A DNA stretch of 64,000 bases from Phragmitibacter sp965284365 (GCA_965284365.1 OZ260079.1:682001-746000); one strand, 5' to 3'. Shown: positions 18,623 through 27,994, counted from the stretch's first letter. Numbers and translations: made by a program. The notes: generated by a model from the letters alone, not told the origin.

Positions 18623-18835
18623 ATGGACCGCCCCGCCGCCATTGCCCAAATCCGCGAAGCCGCCAAAACCATCGCGCTCCAGTTCATGAAAATTCATCCC
18701 GCCCTCCCGGGCCTCAACGCCCCCGAGACCATGGGCGAATGCCTCAAGGACCTTCACGAAATGACCGTGAAACTGGAAGCCATCAAAAAGAAAATCGGCA
18801 AGCTCGAACGCGAAGACTCCAGCACCGCCCTGTGA
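18623..18835 (+). CDS. small helical protein of unknown function
   Basis: A 70-aa soluble protein beginning MDRPAAIAQIREAAK, with a charged C-terminal helix (LHEMTVKLEAIKKKIGKLE) that may form a coiled coil. No family recognised. It lies 26 bases after rex in the same direction, so it may be co-transcribed with it. Codon use resembles neighbouring real genes, but its small size leaves some doubt. Confidence 0.55.
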   Translation: MDRPAAIAQIREAAKTIALQFMKIHPALPGLNAPETMGECLKDLHEMTVKLEAIKKKIGKLEREDSSTAL

Positions 18836-18842
18836 TTGCCGT

Positions 18843-20654
18843 CTATTCTTGAGCGAGCAGCTTCCTGGCTCTCGCCAATGACGCCAAGGTCCAGATGATG
18901 GGATACATCTCTTCATGGTACCAAAGGCGGGCGAAGTAGAGCCCTACCGGTGCGGCCTCAAAGGCCGTGCCTTCCTGGGTCTTTTCCAAGAGCCAGTTTG
19001 TTCCGAGGCGAACGGCGCCTTGAAGCTCTGCCAGATCCTGTTCACGCAAAGCCGCGTATGCGATCAGCGCCTGCAGTGCATTGGCCGTCTCTTCAATCGT
19101 CCCCGGAACGCCCTTCTCTGCGCCCCAACAACCGGTCGCTTTGTCCTGACATTCCAGCAAAAACGCCACAGCTTTCCGCAGCATGGCCTTCCCTGCTTCA
19201 TCCAGCGGTGTGCGTCCCTCGCTCAACCCCATCACCACCATGGACGTCCCATGTACCGGATTCTCCTCGCCTTCGGCATGTTCGTTCCCAAACCACAACG
19301 GCACCCAGGAACCATCCGGCTTCTGCTCTCGGGCCAGATAACGCAGTGCGTCCCTCCGTCCCGTATCAATCCGCAGCCGCAAGTCCTCGGGCAAATAACC
19401 TTCCCACTTTGACCAGGCCAGCATGGCATGCGCTGTGATCTCCGGTGTGCTCCGGTCAAACGGCAAGGTTCCCCATCCCCGGCAAAATGTCGGAACGCCG
19501 CCATCGCGGTTTTGTAAATCCAGCAACCACGTCACAGCTTGCCCGGCCCGGTCAGCCAGCGCCAGGCGTTGCTCATTAGTGGTTAGAAGATGCGACAAAG
19601 CGATTAAAGCTCCGCTCGTGTCATCCGCATCGGGCACACCACCGGGCAGATCCGTCCAAGCCCAGGCGCCGGGCGCCGCATTCGTGAAAGGATGAATGAC
19701 CTGATACTGCTGCCGGATCAGCCAGTCGGTCACTGGCTGCAAATCAAGTGACGAGTTTTCTCCAGCAACCGCCAGTGCCCGCACCGCTCCGGTTGTGACC
19801 CAGGTGGCCAGATTCGTATCGATAGGCCAGCTTCCATCGGGCCGTTCCGACGCGATCAAAAACCGTACGGCTTCCGGGACGCAGGGATGATGCTTTTGAT
19901 CCGCCGAAGCCAGGGCCATGGTGACGAAACTCGTCAACGGCGTGGCTTCCAAGTAACCGCCCGTCGAAGGCTGCAGCGTCCTTAACATGGGCCGGATGCG
20001 CGGCCATAACAGACCTCGCAGCCAACGCAGCGGATTCCACCAGGCCGGTGCGCAATGATAAAACCGCGCATAACCAATGGCGATCAAAGCCGGAAGCGCA
20101 TAACTTACCACTGGTAGACCAACAGCGCCGAACCACTGACGCGGCAAAGCAGCCAACTCAAACGGTAGCGCCAAGACCAGACGCCACGCTTCTCGTTCGG
20201 AACCCATCTTCCCGCAGATGGCGCAGAGCATGAGGATCGGGACAGAAAACGTTTTATCCTTGCCGTATCGAGCGATCACGGCCTTTGCGATACGACGCGG
20301 CTCCAGTGAACCCGTGCGCTCCAGAATCCAGGCATCCGCCCGCGTCCGCCACACGCCATCCTCCACCTTTGCCAAGTGCAAGGCCGACCACACCAGCAGC
20401 GTGGTGGACAGATTGCTCTTGCTGATGGTCGTATCTCCCCAGCCGCCATCGGCATGTTGATTCGTCAGCAACCATGAGGTTCCACGTGCGACACGTTCAC
20501 GGTGCACTTCTGCATCTACCATCGTCAAAGCGACGATGGCGGTTGCAGTGGAAAGAGCGCTGCTGGAAAGCTCCCCTTCCCAATGGCCAGCCTCATTGCG
20601 CAAGGCCAGCAGATGACTGCGGGCATTGGCAATGGCTGAGTCCAGACGGTCCAT
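18843..20654 (-). CDS. squalene-hopene-cyclase-like class II terpene cyclase/prenyltransferase repeat protein
   Basis: A 603-aa alpha-barrel terpene-cyclase-like protein. QW-type repeats recur (GWGDTTIS, DGSWPIDTN, DGGVPTFCRGWG, DGSWVPLWFG, TGCWGAEKGVPG). The general-acid motif of class II cyclases, DxDD, is present as DADD (342-345) in GGVPDADDTSGAL, so proton-initiated cyclisation is plausible. It is somewhat shorter than typical squalene-hopene cyclases (about 630-720 aa) and lacks the usual hpn neighbours, so substrate (squalene or another isoprenoid) is open. It starts 24 bases downstream of valS on the same strand and probably shares its transcript. Confidence 0.75.
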   Translation of the reverse strand: MDRLDSAIANARSHLLALRNEAGHWEGELSSSALSTATAIVALTMVDAEVHRERVARGTSWLLTNQHADGGWGDTTISKSNLSTTLLVWSALHLAKVEDGVWRTRADAWILERTGSLEPRRIAKAVIARYGKDKTFSVPILMLCAICGKMGSEREAWRLVLALPFELAALPRQWFGAVGLPVVSYALPALIAIGYARFYHCAPAWWNPLRWLRGLLWPRIRPMLRTLQPSTGGYLEATPLTSFVTMALASADQKHHPCVPEAVRFLIASERPDGSWPIDTNLATWVTTGAVRALAVAGENSSLDLQPVTDWLIRQQYQVIHPFTNAAPGAWAWTDLPGGVPDADDTSGALIALSHLLTTNEQRLALADRAGQAVTWLLDLQNRDGGVPTFCRGWGTLPFDRSTPEITAHAMLAWSKWEGYLPEDLRLRIDTGRRDALRYLAREQKPDGSWVPLWFGNEHAEGEENPVHGTSMVVMGLSEGRTPLDEAGKAMLRKAVAFLLECQDKATGCWGAEKGVPGTIEETANALQALIAYAALREQDLAELQGAVRLGTNWLLEKTQEGTAFEAAPVGLYFARLWYHEEMYPIIWTLASLARARKLLAQE

Positions 20655-20678
20655 CGCTTCGCTGATTGAAGCTCTGGA

Positions 20679-23576
20679 CTATTCCAGAGCCTTCAACATT
20701 TCAGTGAGCTTCACCACGAGGCTGGCCCAGTTCTGTTCGCGCTGACGATGGTCTTCCAGCACGGCGGCGGGAACCTTGTCGGCAAAGCCCGGGCTGGCGA
20801 GCTTCGTCCGGACTTTCTCCAGTTCGCTGTTCGCTTTCGCGATCTCCTTGTTCAGGCGAGTCCGTTCCGCAGCCACATCCAGCAGCCCGGCCAAAGGCAG
20901 GAAGAGTTGCCCCAGCGGCGTCAACGCTGTGGGTGTGCCCTTTGTTGGCACATGATCCGCGTCTACCACCTCGAGCGGTTCGGCATTGAGAAAAATGCGC
21001 AGCACATTGATCTCATGATCCGGCATGCCTTCGTTCGGCTTCAGGATAAACTTCACCCGCTTGTTGCTCGGGATGTTGAAGTCGTTCTTGAGCCCACGGC
21101 CCATGTTGACCGTGGTCTGCTTGTCCTCTGCGAGCTTCTCCGTGAGCGTATCCAGTTGGAAGTAAGCCTTCTCCTCTTCCGTGAAAGCCTGTGGCCACGG
21201 AGCATACATAATGGTCTGCCCACCCTGATCGTGCGGCATCTCTTTGGCAAAGCCCATGCCCTGCCAAAGCTCTTCCGTGATGAAAGGCAGGAAGGGATGG
21301 AAGAGACGCAGCGTCTGCGCCAGCACGAAGTCCATCACCGCCAGGGTATTGTCGCGGCCCGGATGAGCTTCTTCGCCGGGGTTCACCAGCAATACGGCTT
21401 TGCACGCTTCCAGATACCAGTCGCAATACTCCGTCCAGAGGAAGCGATACAGCGTCTGCGTGGCATCACTAAAGCGGTATTCATCCAGTGCCTGGGACAC
21501 TTCGTCGATGGCCTGACTGAGACGTGACAAGATCCAGCGGTCATCGCTGGTCAGCTTGGCGGGATCAATCTCCGCCTCCGAGCTTTCTCCCTGCATCTGA
21601 CGGAAGCGCGCGGCGTTCCACAGCTTCGTGCAGAAGTTGCGGCCCAGTTCCACGTTCTTCTCATCATAGGCAATGTCCTGGCCCAGCGGCGCGCTGCGCA
21701 TGATGCCAAAGCGCAGCGCATCCGCGCTGTATTTGCTGATGAGTTCCAACGGATCCGGGGAGTTCCCCAGAGACTTGCTCATCTTCTTGCCCTGCTTGTC
21801 ACGGATGATGCCGGTGAAGTACACGTTCTTGAACGGCATCTCACCCTTGTACTCATAGCCGGCCATGATCATGCGGGCCACCCAAAAGAAGATGATGTCC
21901 GGCCCGGTCACCAGATCGGTGGTCGGGTAGAAGGTCTTCAGGAATTTGTTGTGATCATCCTGCGCTTCGTTGTTGGCCCAGCCCATGGTCGCGAAAGGCC
22001 AGAGCCAGCTGGAGAACCACGTGTCCAGAACGTCCGGATCCTGCTGGAAGCCATGACGCTCCAGATGGATGCCTTCGTCGGAATTGGCCGTGGCCACATA
22101 GACGTCGAACACATCCTTGTCGTCCTTCGTTTCGGAGTCACGGAAGCCGTAGTCGGCAGGATCGATCTCCAGATTGTCGCGCACGCGCACCACACGCACC
22201 ACGCGGCCCGCCTCTTCGTTCTTTTCAAAGCTGTAATCCAGACCGCTCCAGCCAAACACATCCGCGTCGATCTGGTAGTCATTGATAATCACACGCTTGT
22301 GCCACACGGGGATGCGGTGACCCCACCACACCTGACGAGAAATGCACCAATCCTGGAGATTGCCCATCCAGTGGTCATACACCTTTGCCCAGCGATCCGG
22401 GAAGAAGCGCATGTTGCCATCCGCCACCACGGCGCGGGACTCTTCCTGGCTCGGATACTTCAGGAACCACTGCTCGCTGAGCCGGGGTTCGATGGGCACG
22501 CCGCCGCGCTCCGAGTATCCCAGATTGTTTTGATAGGGTTCTTCCTTTTGCAGGGAGCCGGATTCGCGGAGCAATTCCACGGCCTTCTTGCGCGCTTCAA
22601 ATCGCTCCAGCCCGGCCAGATCGCGACCTGCCAGATCATTCATGACACCATCGGGGTGCATGATGTCGATCGGCTCCAGCTTGTGGCGCTGGCCGATTTC
22701 AAAGTCCGCTTTGTCATGAGCCGGGGTCACCTTCAGCACACCGGTGCCGAATTCCGGATCGATGTGCTCATCCGCCACGATGGGGATGTGCGCCTGATTC
22801 TCCAGCGGCAGCGGTCGGCGCACGTGCAAGCCCACGAGGTGCTTGTAGCGCTCGTCTTTTGGGCTCACGGCGATGGCCGTATCTCCCGGGATGGTTTCCG
22901 GACGTGTCGTGGCAATGGTCAGCCAGGTGCCGGGCTTCTCCACCACTTCCACTTGGAAATGATACATGAAGCCGTTCTGTTGCCGCATCTCTACTTCCTC
23001 ATCGCTGATGGCGGTGAGGGAGGCAGGGCACCAGTTCACCATGCGTTTGCCACGGTAGATGTGCTTCTTTTTGTAAAGATCCACGAACACTTCCAGCACG
23101 GCCTGGGAGTAGTCCTCGTCCATGGTGAAGCGTTCCTTGCTCCAGTCGCAGGAGGCACCGATTTTCTTGAGCTGCTGGATGATGATGCCGCCGTGCTTCA
23201 CCTTCCATTCCCAGATCTTCTCCACGAGGGCTTCGCGGCCCAGGTCGTTCCGGTGCTTCATGGCGCCCTGCTTTTTGAGGGCTTTTTCCACCACGTTCTG
23301 CGTGGCAATGCCGGCATGGTCGGTGCCGGGCAGCCACAGCACTTCCTTGCCCAACATGCGGGCACGGCGTGCCAAGATGTCCTGGATGGTGTTGTTCAGC
23401 ACATGACCGAGGGTCAGGATGCCCGTCACATTTGGAGGCGGGATGACGATGGAATAAGCAGGCCGCTGGGGTGACACGCGCTCGGCAACGGCGGTGAAAC
23501 ACTTGTGTTCCAGCCAATAATGGTACCAGCGTTCCTCGACTTCGGCTGGCATGTAGTGCTTGCTCAATTCGGACAT
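20679..23576 (-). CDS. valS: valine--tRNA ligase
   Basis: A 965-aa class I aminoacyl-tRNA synthetase. The start at 23576 is chosen because the conserved N-terminus MSELSKHYMPAEVEERWYHYW begins there, although the frame stays open for another 94 codons upstream. HIGH appears as TLGHVLN (55-61) after PPNVTG, and KMSKS is present as GKKMSKSLGNSPDP. The editing domain contains TTRPETIPGDTAIAV, and the C-terminus ends in the valyl-specific coiled-coil arm (RTRLNKEIAKANSELEKV...). It charges tRNA-Val and edits misactivated threonine. The IS element lies about 155 bases upstream of its start. Confidence 0.97.
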   Translation of the reverse strand: MSELSKHYMPAEVEERWYHYWLEHKCFTAVAERVSPQRPAYSIVIPPPNVTGILTLGHVLNNTIQDILARRARMLGKEVLWLPGTDHAGIATQNVVEKALKKQGAMKHRNDLGREALVEKIWEWKVKHGGIIIQQLKKIGASCDWSKERFTMDEDYSQAVLEVFVDLYKKKHIYRGKRMVNWCPASLTAISDEEVEMRQQNGFMYHFQVEVVEKPGTWLTIATTRPETIPGDTAIAVSPKDERYKHLVGLHVRRPLPLENQAHIPIVADEHIDPEFGTGVLKVTPAHDKADFEIGQRHKLEPIDIMHPDGVMNDLAGRDLAGLERFEARKKAVELLRESGSLQKEEPYQNNLGYSERGGVPIEPRLSEQWFLKYPSQEESRAVVADGNMRFFPDRWAKVYDHWMGNLQDWCISRQVWWGHRIPVWHKRVIINDYQIDADVFGWSGLDYSFEKNEEAGRVVRVVRVRDNLEIDPADYGFRDSETKDDKDVFDVYVATANSDEGIHLERHGFQQDPDVLDTWFSSWLWPFATMGWANNEAQDDHNKFLKTFYPTTDLVTGPDIIFFWVARMIMAGYEYKGEMPFKNVYFTGIIRDKQGKKMSKSLGNSPDPLELISKYSADALRFGIMRSAPLGQDIAYDEKNVELGRNFCTKLWNAARFRQMQGESSEAEIDPAKLTSDDRWILSRLSQAIDEVSQALDEYRFSDATQTLYRFLWTEYCDWYLEACKAVLLVNPGEEAHPGRDNTLAVMDFVLAQTLRLFHPFLPFITEELWQGMGFAKEMPHDQGGQTIMYAPWPQAFTEEEKAYFQLDTLTEKLAEDKQTTVNMGRGLKNDFNIPSNKRVKFILKPNEGMPDHEINVLRIFLNAEPLEVVDADHVPTKGTPTALTPLGQLFLPLAGLLDVAAERTRLNKEIAKANSELEKVRTKLASPGFADKVPAAVLEDHRQREQNWASLVVKLTEMLKALE

Positions 23577-23731
23577 AAAAAGGGTCGGGAGGATGCACCA
23601 CCGTGGGCTAATTGCAATGATGAGGCCTTTCTGAGGGAGGGCTGTTCTTGGCCTCGTGAGTGGGATTGCGTGTTTGAACTGGCCCATTTTGGCGCCAAGG
23701 GGGCCTCGGGCGTGTAGGAACTCGCGTTTTC

Positions 23732-23758
23732 CCGTACTACGTAGTCGCCCCTGAAAAA
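23732..23758 (+). repeat. left inverted repeat of the IS element
   Basis: CCGTACTACGTAGTC, four non-matching bases, then CTGAAAAA; pairs with 25191-25217. Confidence 0.8.
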
Positions 23759-23863
23759 CCCACCTTCTCCTAGGGAGGAAGCTGGAATACTGAGGATGAG
23801 TGTGCGATAAAAACGACCGGAAAGGACGCGACTGGGCGCAAAAGCCGGTCGATTTCAATTAGC

Positions 23864-25204
23864 ATGAAGCACCGGCAACTTCAGGATCAGCAGAAGAGCT
23901 TTTTGATGCAAACCTTGGAGGAGCAGTGCGATCCACGCCATCCGCTGCGCAAGCTGGGAGCAACGCTGCCCTGGAAGGAGATGGAAGCGATGTTTGCGTC
24001 CCGTTACAGCAACACGGGACGGCCCGCCAAACCCATCCGGCTGATGATCTCATTGCTGTTGCTCAAGCAGATGCACGACCTCAGTGATCAGGCCGTGGTG
24101 CAGCGCTGGGTGGAGAACCCCTATTGGCAGCACTTCTCAGGCATGGAGCACTTTCAGTGGGAACTGCCCTGTGATCCCAGTGATCTGGTTTATTTTCGTC
24201 ACCGTATCGGTCCAGAAGGTGTCGAGCAGTTGTTAGGCATCAGTGCGAAGCTCCATGGCGAAGCCGCCCAGGAACCCCAACTGGTGATCGACAGCACGGT
24301 GCAGGAGAAGAACATCACCCATCCGGTGGACAGCAAGCAGTATGGCAAGATCATCCAGCACTGCTGGAAGCTGGCCGACGATCACGGCATCAAGCTAAGA
24401 CGGAGCTATGGCAAAGAGTTGAAGCAGTGTGTGAGGATGCAACGCTTCCACCGAGACAAGCAGCAGCGTCAGAAGGCCGATAAGGGCGTCAGACGCATGC
24501 AGACCATCGCGGGAACTTTGGTGAGGGAACTGACCCGCAAGCTGCCTGCACAGGTGGCGCACGAGTTGGAGCCACGTTTTGCCCTTTACCAGAGAGTCCT
24601 GCAGCAGAAGCGCAGCGACGGGGACAAGATTTACTCGCTGCATGAACCGCATGTTTACTGTGTGGCCAAAGGCAAGACGACTAAGAAGTATGAGTTTGGC
24701 ACCAAGGCGTCCCTGGCGATGACCAAGACGGGCGGGATCATCGTGGCAGCGGTGGCACATGCCACCAATCAGTATGACGGGCATACCCTGCCTGAAGTGT
24801 TGGCCAAAGCGCAACTGGTTCAGCAGAAAGTGCCGAAGGCGGTCATTGTGGACCGGGGATATCGAGGCCAGAAATGGGTGGGGCGCACCGAGGTGTTGGC
24901 GCCAGGCCCTCGTGCCAAGGGCCAGTCCAAACGAAGAACTCAGCAGCTACGACAATGCTTCAGAAGAAGAGCAGCCATTGAGCCGGTGATCAGCCACCTC
25001 AAAGCGGACTACCGCATGAGCAGGTGTCTGCTTAAAGGCTTTGCTGGTGACCAAATCAACCTGGCAATGGCAGCAGTAGCCTGGAACCTCAACAAGTGGC
25101 TGAGGCTTTTTGGGCTCTTTTGGCTCCGGCTCTGCCAAAGCATCTTTTTGCTGCCCAAACCGGCTGCTGCCTGCGGAAACTCAATATCCCTTTTTCAGCA
25201 CTGA
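23864..25204 (+). CDS. IS5-family DDE transposase
   Basis: A 446-aa intact transposase. The N-terminal IS5-type domain has SRYSNTGRPAKPIRLMISLLL and helix-rich DNA-binding sequence, with LPCDPSDLVYFRHRIG following. Catalytic residues: Asp143 in LVIDSTV, Asp330 in VIVDRGYRGQ, and Glu373 in AAIEPVISHLKADYRMSR. A basic insertion lies between the first and second Asp. The stop codon overlaps the right inverted repeat. No frameshift is seen, so the element may still be active. Confidence 0.9.
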   Translation: MKHRQLQDQQKSFLMQTLEEQCDPRHPLRKLGATLPWKEMEAMFASRYSNTGRPAKPIRLMISLLLLKQMHDLSDQAVVQRWVENPYWQHFSGMEHFQWELPCDPSDLVYFRHRIGPEGVEQLLGISAKLHGEAAQEPQLVIDSTVQEKNITHPVDSKQYGKIIQHCWKLADDHGIKLRRSYGKELKQCVRMQRFHRDKQQRQKADKGVRRMQTIAGTLVRELTRKLPAQVAHELEPRFALYQRVLQQKRSDGDKIYSLHEPHVYCVAKGKTTKKYEFGTKASLAMTKTGGIIVAAVAHATNQYDGHTLPEVLAKAQLVQQKVPKAVIVDRGYRGQKWVGRTEVLAPGPRAKGQSKRRTQQLRQCFRRRAAIEPVISHLKADYRMSRCLLKGFAGDQINLAMAAVAWNLNKWLRLFGLFWLRLCQSIFLLPKPAAACGNSISLFQH

Positions 25205-25217
25205 CTACGTAGTACGG
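25191..25217 (-). repeat. right inverted repeat of the IS element
   Basis: TTTTTCAG, four non-matching bases, then GACTACGTAGTACGG; reverse complement of the left end. It overlaps the transposase stop and ends one base before the LysR start codon. Confidence 0.8.
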
Positions 25218-25218
25218 A

Positions 25219-26187
25219 ATGGAGAACACGAATCGACTTTTGAGTGGTCTTTCCCTGGACCGTTTGAGAAGTTTCCTCTTAGTCGCCGAGAGGAGCAGCA
25301 TTGCAAAAGCAGCGCCACATGATGAGGCCAAGCAAAGCCAGATTGCCCGGCAAATACGGGAACTGGAGGTGTTCTTTGGGGTAGAACTGACGCGGCCTCG
25401 TGGCAACGGTATCAGGATTACGGAGGCAGGCCGGGAACTGGCGGTGCTGGTGCAACAGCATCTGCAAAACCTGGGTGATTTTTTGGGGAGGCAGCGAGGG
25501 GGGGTAAAGGTGTTCCGGATCGGGACAAGTGAAAGTGTGCTGCAATGGGTGGTGCTACCCAATGGGGCGGGGATCCGGCAGGCATTGGGCGGGGCGGCGC
25601 TGTCGTTCGCTTGTCTGAGGAGCGAGGAGATTGTGGAGAAGGTCAGAGATGGGAGCCTGGATTTCGGCATACTGCCGGAAGATGCCATTCCCTCAGGCCT
25701 AGCGCGCAGGAATCTGGGGCAGTTGGTGCTGAAGCTGTGTGTGCCGGAGCCACTAATGCGGCAATGTCAGGCACTGGAGGGAATAAGCGCCAGTGACGCA
25801 GCAGCGGTGAGCCAGTTCCCGTTCGCGGTGAGTAGGGGTCAGGGAGAGATAGATCAGGGTGTGCGGGCAGCGCTGGGGAAGGCCTTGGGTGATTTTCAGG
25901 CGGCGTATGGGTGTAAGTCGTTGGTGCAGGTGCGGGAGTGTGTGATGGCGGGAAGTGCGGCGGGAGTGTTGCCGTCTTTTGGAACGAACGGTTTGAGGGA
26001 GATGGGTGTGGCGGTGGGGCCGTTTGGGGCGGAGTGCGGGAACGATAGTGGCGGCAAGGGGCTCTCTTTGTGCCTGCATTGGAATGAGCGGTTTTTGAGG
26101 AGACGTATTGGAGTTGAATCTGAGGTACAGCTGAATGCAGGTGTGGCCATTGACGCCATAACGCGACTGCTTAACGTGGAAAGATAA
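25219..26187 (+). CDS. LysR-family transcriptional regulator
   Basis: A 322-aa regulator. The winged helix-turn-helix (about residues 13-75) has the LysR pattern LDRLRSFLLVAERSSIAKAA, QIARQIRELEVFFGVEL and ITEAGREL. The rest is a periplasmic-binding-protein-like effector domain with VFRIGTSESVLQWVVLP, GSLDFGILPEDAI and a C-terminal GSAAGVLPSF block. The ATG lies directly next to the IS right end, so its original promoter has probably been displaced or replaced. No divergently transcribed target gene is visible, unlike most LysR loci, perhaps because of the insertion. Confidence 0.88.
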   Translation: MENTNRLLSGLSLDRLRSFLLVAERSSIAKAAPHDEAKQSQIARQIRELEVFFGVELTRPRGNGIRITEAGRELAVLVQQHLQNLGDFLGRQRGGVKVFRIGTSESVLQWVVLPNGAGIRQALGGAALSFACLRSEEIVEKVRDGSLDFGILPEDAIPSGLARRNLGQLVLKLCVPEPLMRQCQALEGISASDAAAVSQFPFAVSRGQGEIDQGVRAALGKALGDFQAAYGCKSLVQVRECVMAGSAAGVLPSFGTNGLREMGVAVGPFGAECGNDSGGKGLSLCLHWNERFLRRRIGVESEVQLNAGVAIDAITRLLNVER

Positions 26188-26327
26188 TAAACCGACTCAG
26201 TTCTTCATCGGGCTTCATAGCTGGTTGTCGCTGGTGGCTCGCGACTACATGTTGCTCGCTAGAATCTCATCAGATAAATATCTCAAATGAAAGGACGTGA
26301 CTGACCGCTCGCGACTCAACAAAATCC

Positions 26328-26567
26328 ATGGAAGATTTGATCTTTATCGTTTGGATGATCGGTTTCGTTTCGTGCCTAGGAACATTCGTCTATAGCATCG
26401 TGGGCTCCTTCTACATGCTGAGCCGATGGGATGGCCGTCTCAAATCAGGCATGCACGCTGATAAGCTCCTCCCTATAAGGTTGCGCCGCTTCGGCCATCG
26501 GTGCATGATGGTGTTCGTCGTGTGTTTTATGCTGATCATTATGTTGCAACTCTTTCGGCGGTCCTGA
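26328..26567 (+). CDS. small two-span membrane protein
   Basis: A 79-aa protein with two hydrophobic spans (about 4-31 and 58-76) separated by a basic loop (RWDGRLKSGMHADKLLPIRLRRFG). No family recognised. It stands alone after 140 bases without a gene; function unknown. Confidence 0.5.
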   Translation: MEDLIFIVWMIGFVSCLGTFVYSIVGSFYMLSRWDGRLKSGMHADKLLPIRLRRFGHRCMMVFVVCFMLIIMLQLFRRS

Positions 26568-26754
26568 GTGGTTTTTGCTACGTTTGCCACATCATTGGCT
26601 TTAGTTGGAAAACACGTGAAAGCCGGGCTGCCGCCTGAAAGACGATTCCTATTACCAGCGCCCCAACCCTCCCCCGAACTACCACTGCATTTTGCGCAGT
26701 TGCCTCGGAGCCCGGGACGGCCTTATCATCATTCCCCTAACCTGTTTTCCACCC

Positions 26755-27195
26755 ATGTTTACGCACATCAATGAACAAGGTGAAGCCACGATGGTGGACA
26801 TCACCCAAAAGCCGGTCAGCACGCGTGAAGCGGTAGCGACAGGCCGGATCCACCTGGCGCCTGCTACGCTGGAATTGATCAACAATCATCTGATCCAGAA
26901 GGGGGACGTGCTGCCGGTGGCGCGCATCGCCGGCATCCAAGCCGCGAAGATGACACAGCATCTCATCCCGTTGTGCCACCAGATCGCGCTGAGCAGTGTG
27001 AGTCTGGATTTCGCGGTGACGCCGGATGGCATCACGGCCACGGCCACGGCAAAGACGGTGGCGCAGACAGGGGTGGAGATGGAGGCGCTGTCGGCGGTGT
27101 CGGTGGCGCTGCTGACGATTTACGACATGTGCAAGGCGGTGGACAAGGCGATGCGTCTTGACGGGATACATCTGGTGAGCAAGACGAAGTCGTGA
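26755..27195 (+). CDS. moaC: cyclic pyranopterin monophosphate synthase
   Basis: A 146-aa MoaC, which acts with MoaA in the first step of molybdenum cofactor synthesis. ATG 26755 is chosen because the family starts with F-T-H-I/L-xx-G-E-A-x-MVD. Conserved residues are visible: MVDITQKPVSTREAVA, the loop LIPLCHQI, the catalytic region VEMEALSAVSVALLTIYDMCKAVDK with Lys of AVDK, and the C-terminal VSKTKS (KSG-like). No moaA is adjacent; mog follows downstream. No molybdenum-cofactor riboswitch was recognised in 26568-26754. Confidence 0.95.
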   Translation: MFTHINEQGEATMVDITQKPVSTREAVATGRIHLAPATLELINNHLIQKGDVLPVARIAGIQAAKMTQHLIPLCHQIALSSVSLDFAVTPDGITATATAKTVAQTGVEMEALSAVSVALLTIYDMCKAVDKAMRLDGIHLVSKTKS

Positions 27196-27308
27196 GGAGT
27201 GGAGTGCGGAATCGGGACAGTGGGGGCGACGGAGAAGGCTTCGATGTTTTGCCCGGATGGTGGGTGCTATCCGGTGTTGGGGGTGAGTATTGATTGGGGG
27301 GCCTGCCC

Positions 27309-27328
27309 AACGAGTTTGGAAACTCGTT
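27309..27328. repeat. 9-bp perfect palindrome upstream of mog
   Basis: AACGAGTTT-gg-AAACTCGTT lies in the 247-base gap between moaC and mog. There is no T-run, so a terminator is unlikely; it may be an operator or intergenic repeat. The rest of the gap shows nothing recognisable. Confidence 0.4.
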
Positions 27329-27442
27329 CTACGGCGTCAGTGTCCTGGAGCGATATGGGGAGGTTTAGAGAGTGTTCGGCAAGCGAAGTTTTTTTGCAGT
27401 GTTTCTTTAAGCCGATATTGTCTCATCCATACGTCTGCATTC

Positions 27443-27994
27443 ATGAACCCAGCTTTTCATAGTCCCCTCACCGCTCACGCTCCTGTGCCTGTCCCTGTTT
27501 CCAAGCCCAGCGTGACGATCACGGTGGGTATCATCACAGTGTCGGATCGTGCGAGTCAGGGGGTGTATGTGGATGAGGCGGGGCCGATGTTGAAGCAGGC
27601 GGTGGAGGAGCAAGGCTGGCAGGTGCTGGCGGAGGGGGTGGTGCCGGATGAAATTGCTGGGATTCAACAGGCGATCCGGTCTTTCGTGGCGCAGGGCTGC
27701 GGGCTGATCTTGACTACCGGAGGCACGGGCATGGCAGAGCGGGATGTGACGCCGGAAGCGATCCGCGAAATCATGCGTGTGGAGTTGCCGGGCTTCGGTG
27801 AGGTGATGCGGGCGCGCAGCATGGCATCCACGCCGAATGCGATATTGAGCCGTTGTCTGGCGGCGGCGGTGAAGGGTGCGATTGTGGTGGCGTTACCGGG
27901 GAAACCGCAGGGGGCGGTGGAGTGTCTGAGTTATGTGATGGGAGCGATTCCGCATGCGGTGAAACTGGCGCGGCATGAGCCGACGAGTTGTTAG
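27443..27994 (+). CDS. mog: molybdopterin adenylyltransferase (MogA/MoaB family)
   Basis: A 183-aa protein of the MogA/MoaB fold that adenylates molybdopterin before metal insertion. ATG 27443 is chosen; a Pro-rich leader of about 27 residues precedes the fold start VGIITVSDRASQGVY. The nucleotide site is clear: LILTTGGTGMAERDVTPEAI, followed by GFGEVMRARSM, and the C-terminal VALPGKPQGAVECLSYVM. Together with moaC it shows that the organism makes molybdopterin, although other moa/moe genes lie outside the window. Confidence 0.9.
   Translation: MNPAFHSPLTAHAPVPVPVSKPSVTITVGIITVSDRASQGVYVDEAGPMLKQAVEEQGWQVLAEGVVPDEIAGIQQAIRSFVAQGCGLILTTGGTGMAERDVTPEAIREIMRVELPGFGEVMRARSMASTPNAILSRCLAAAVKGAIVVALPGKPQGAVECLSYVMGAIPHAVKLARHEPTSC

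Larger units (their letters stand above)
23732..25217 (+). mobile_element. IS5-family-like insertion sequence, complete
   Basis: A 1486-bp element bounded by 27-bp imperfect inverted repeats (23 of 27 match) and carrying a single intact transposase gene. The outer 15 bases of each end (CCGTACTACGTAGTC) are identical and contain the palindrome ACTACGTAGT. No clear target duplication is visible at the inferred outer edges (TTTTC left, AATGG right). The element lies between the valS promoter region and a LysR gene whose ATG begins one base beyond its right end. Confidence 0.8.

Noticed and set aside
21951..23474. 507-aa open frame on the plus strand
   Set aside because: Antisense to valS; a by-product of GC-rich codon use, with no family motifs.
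23577..23858. 94-residue N-terminal extension of valS
   Set aside because: It has no synthetase-like sequence and runs into the IS element region; the conserved start is at 23576.
25219..26187. LysR gene truncated by the IS element
   Set aside because: The complete N-terminal helix-turn-helix is present after the ATG, so only the upstream region seems affected.
26568..26754. Molybdenum-cofactor riboswitch upstream of moaC
   Set aside because: No recognisable aptamer helices; only scattered short GC pairs.
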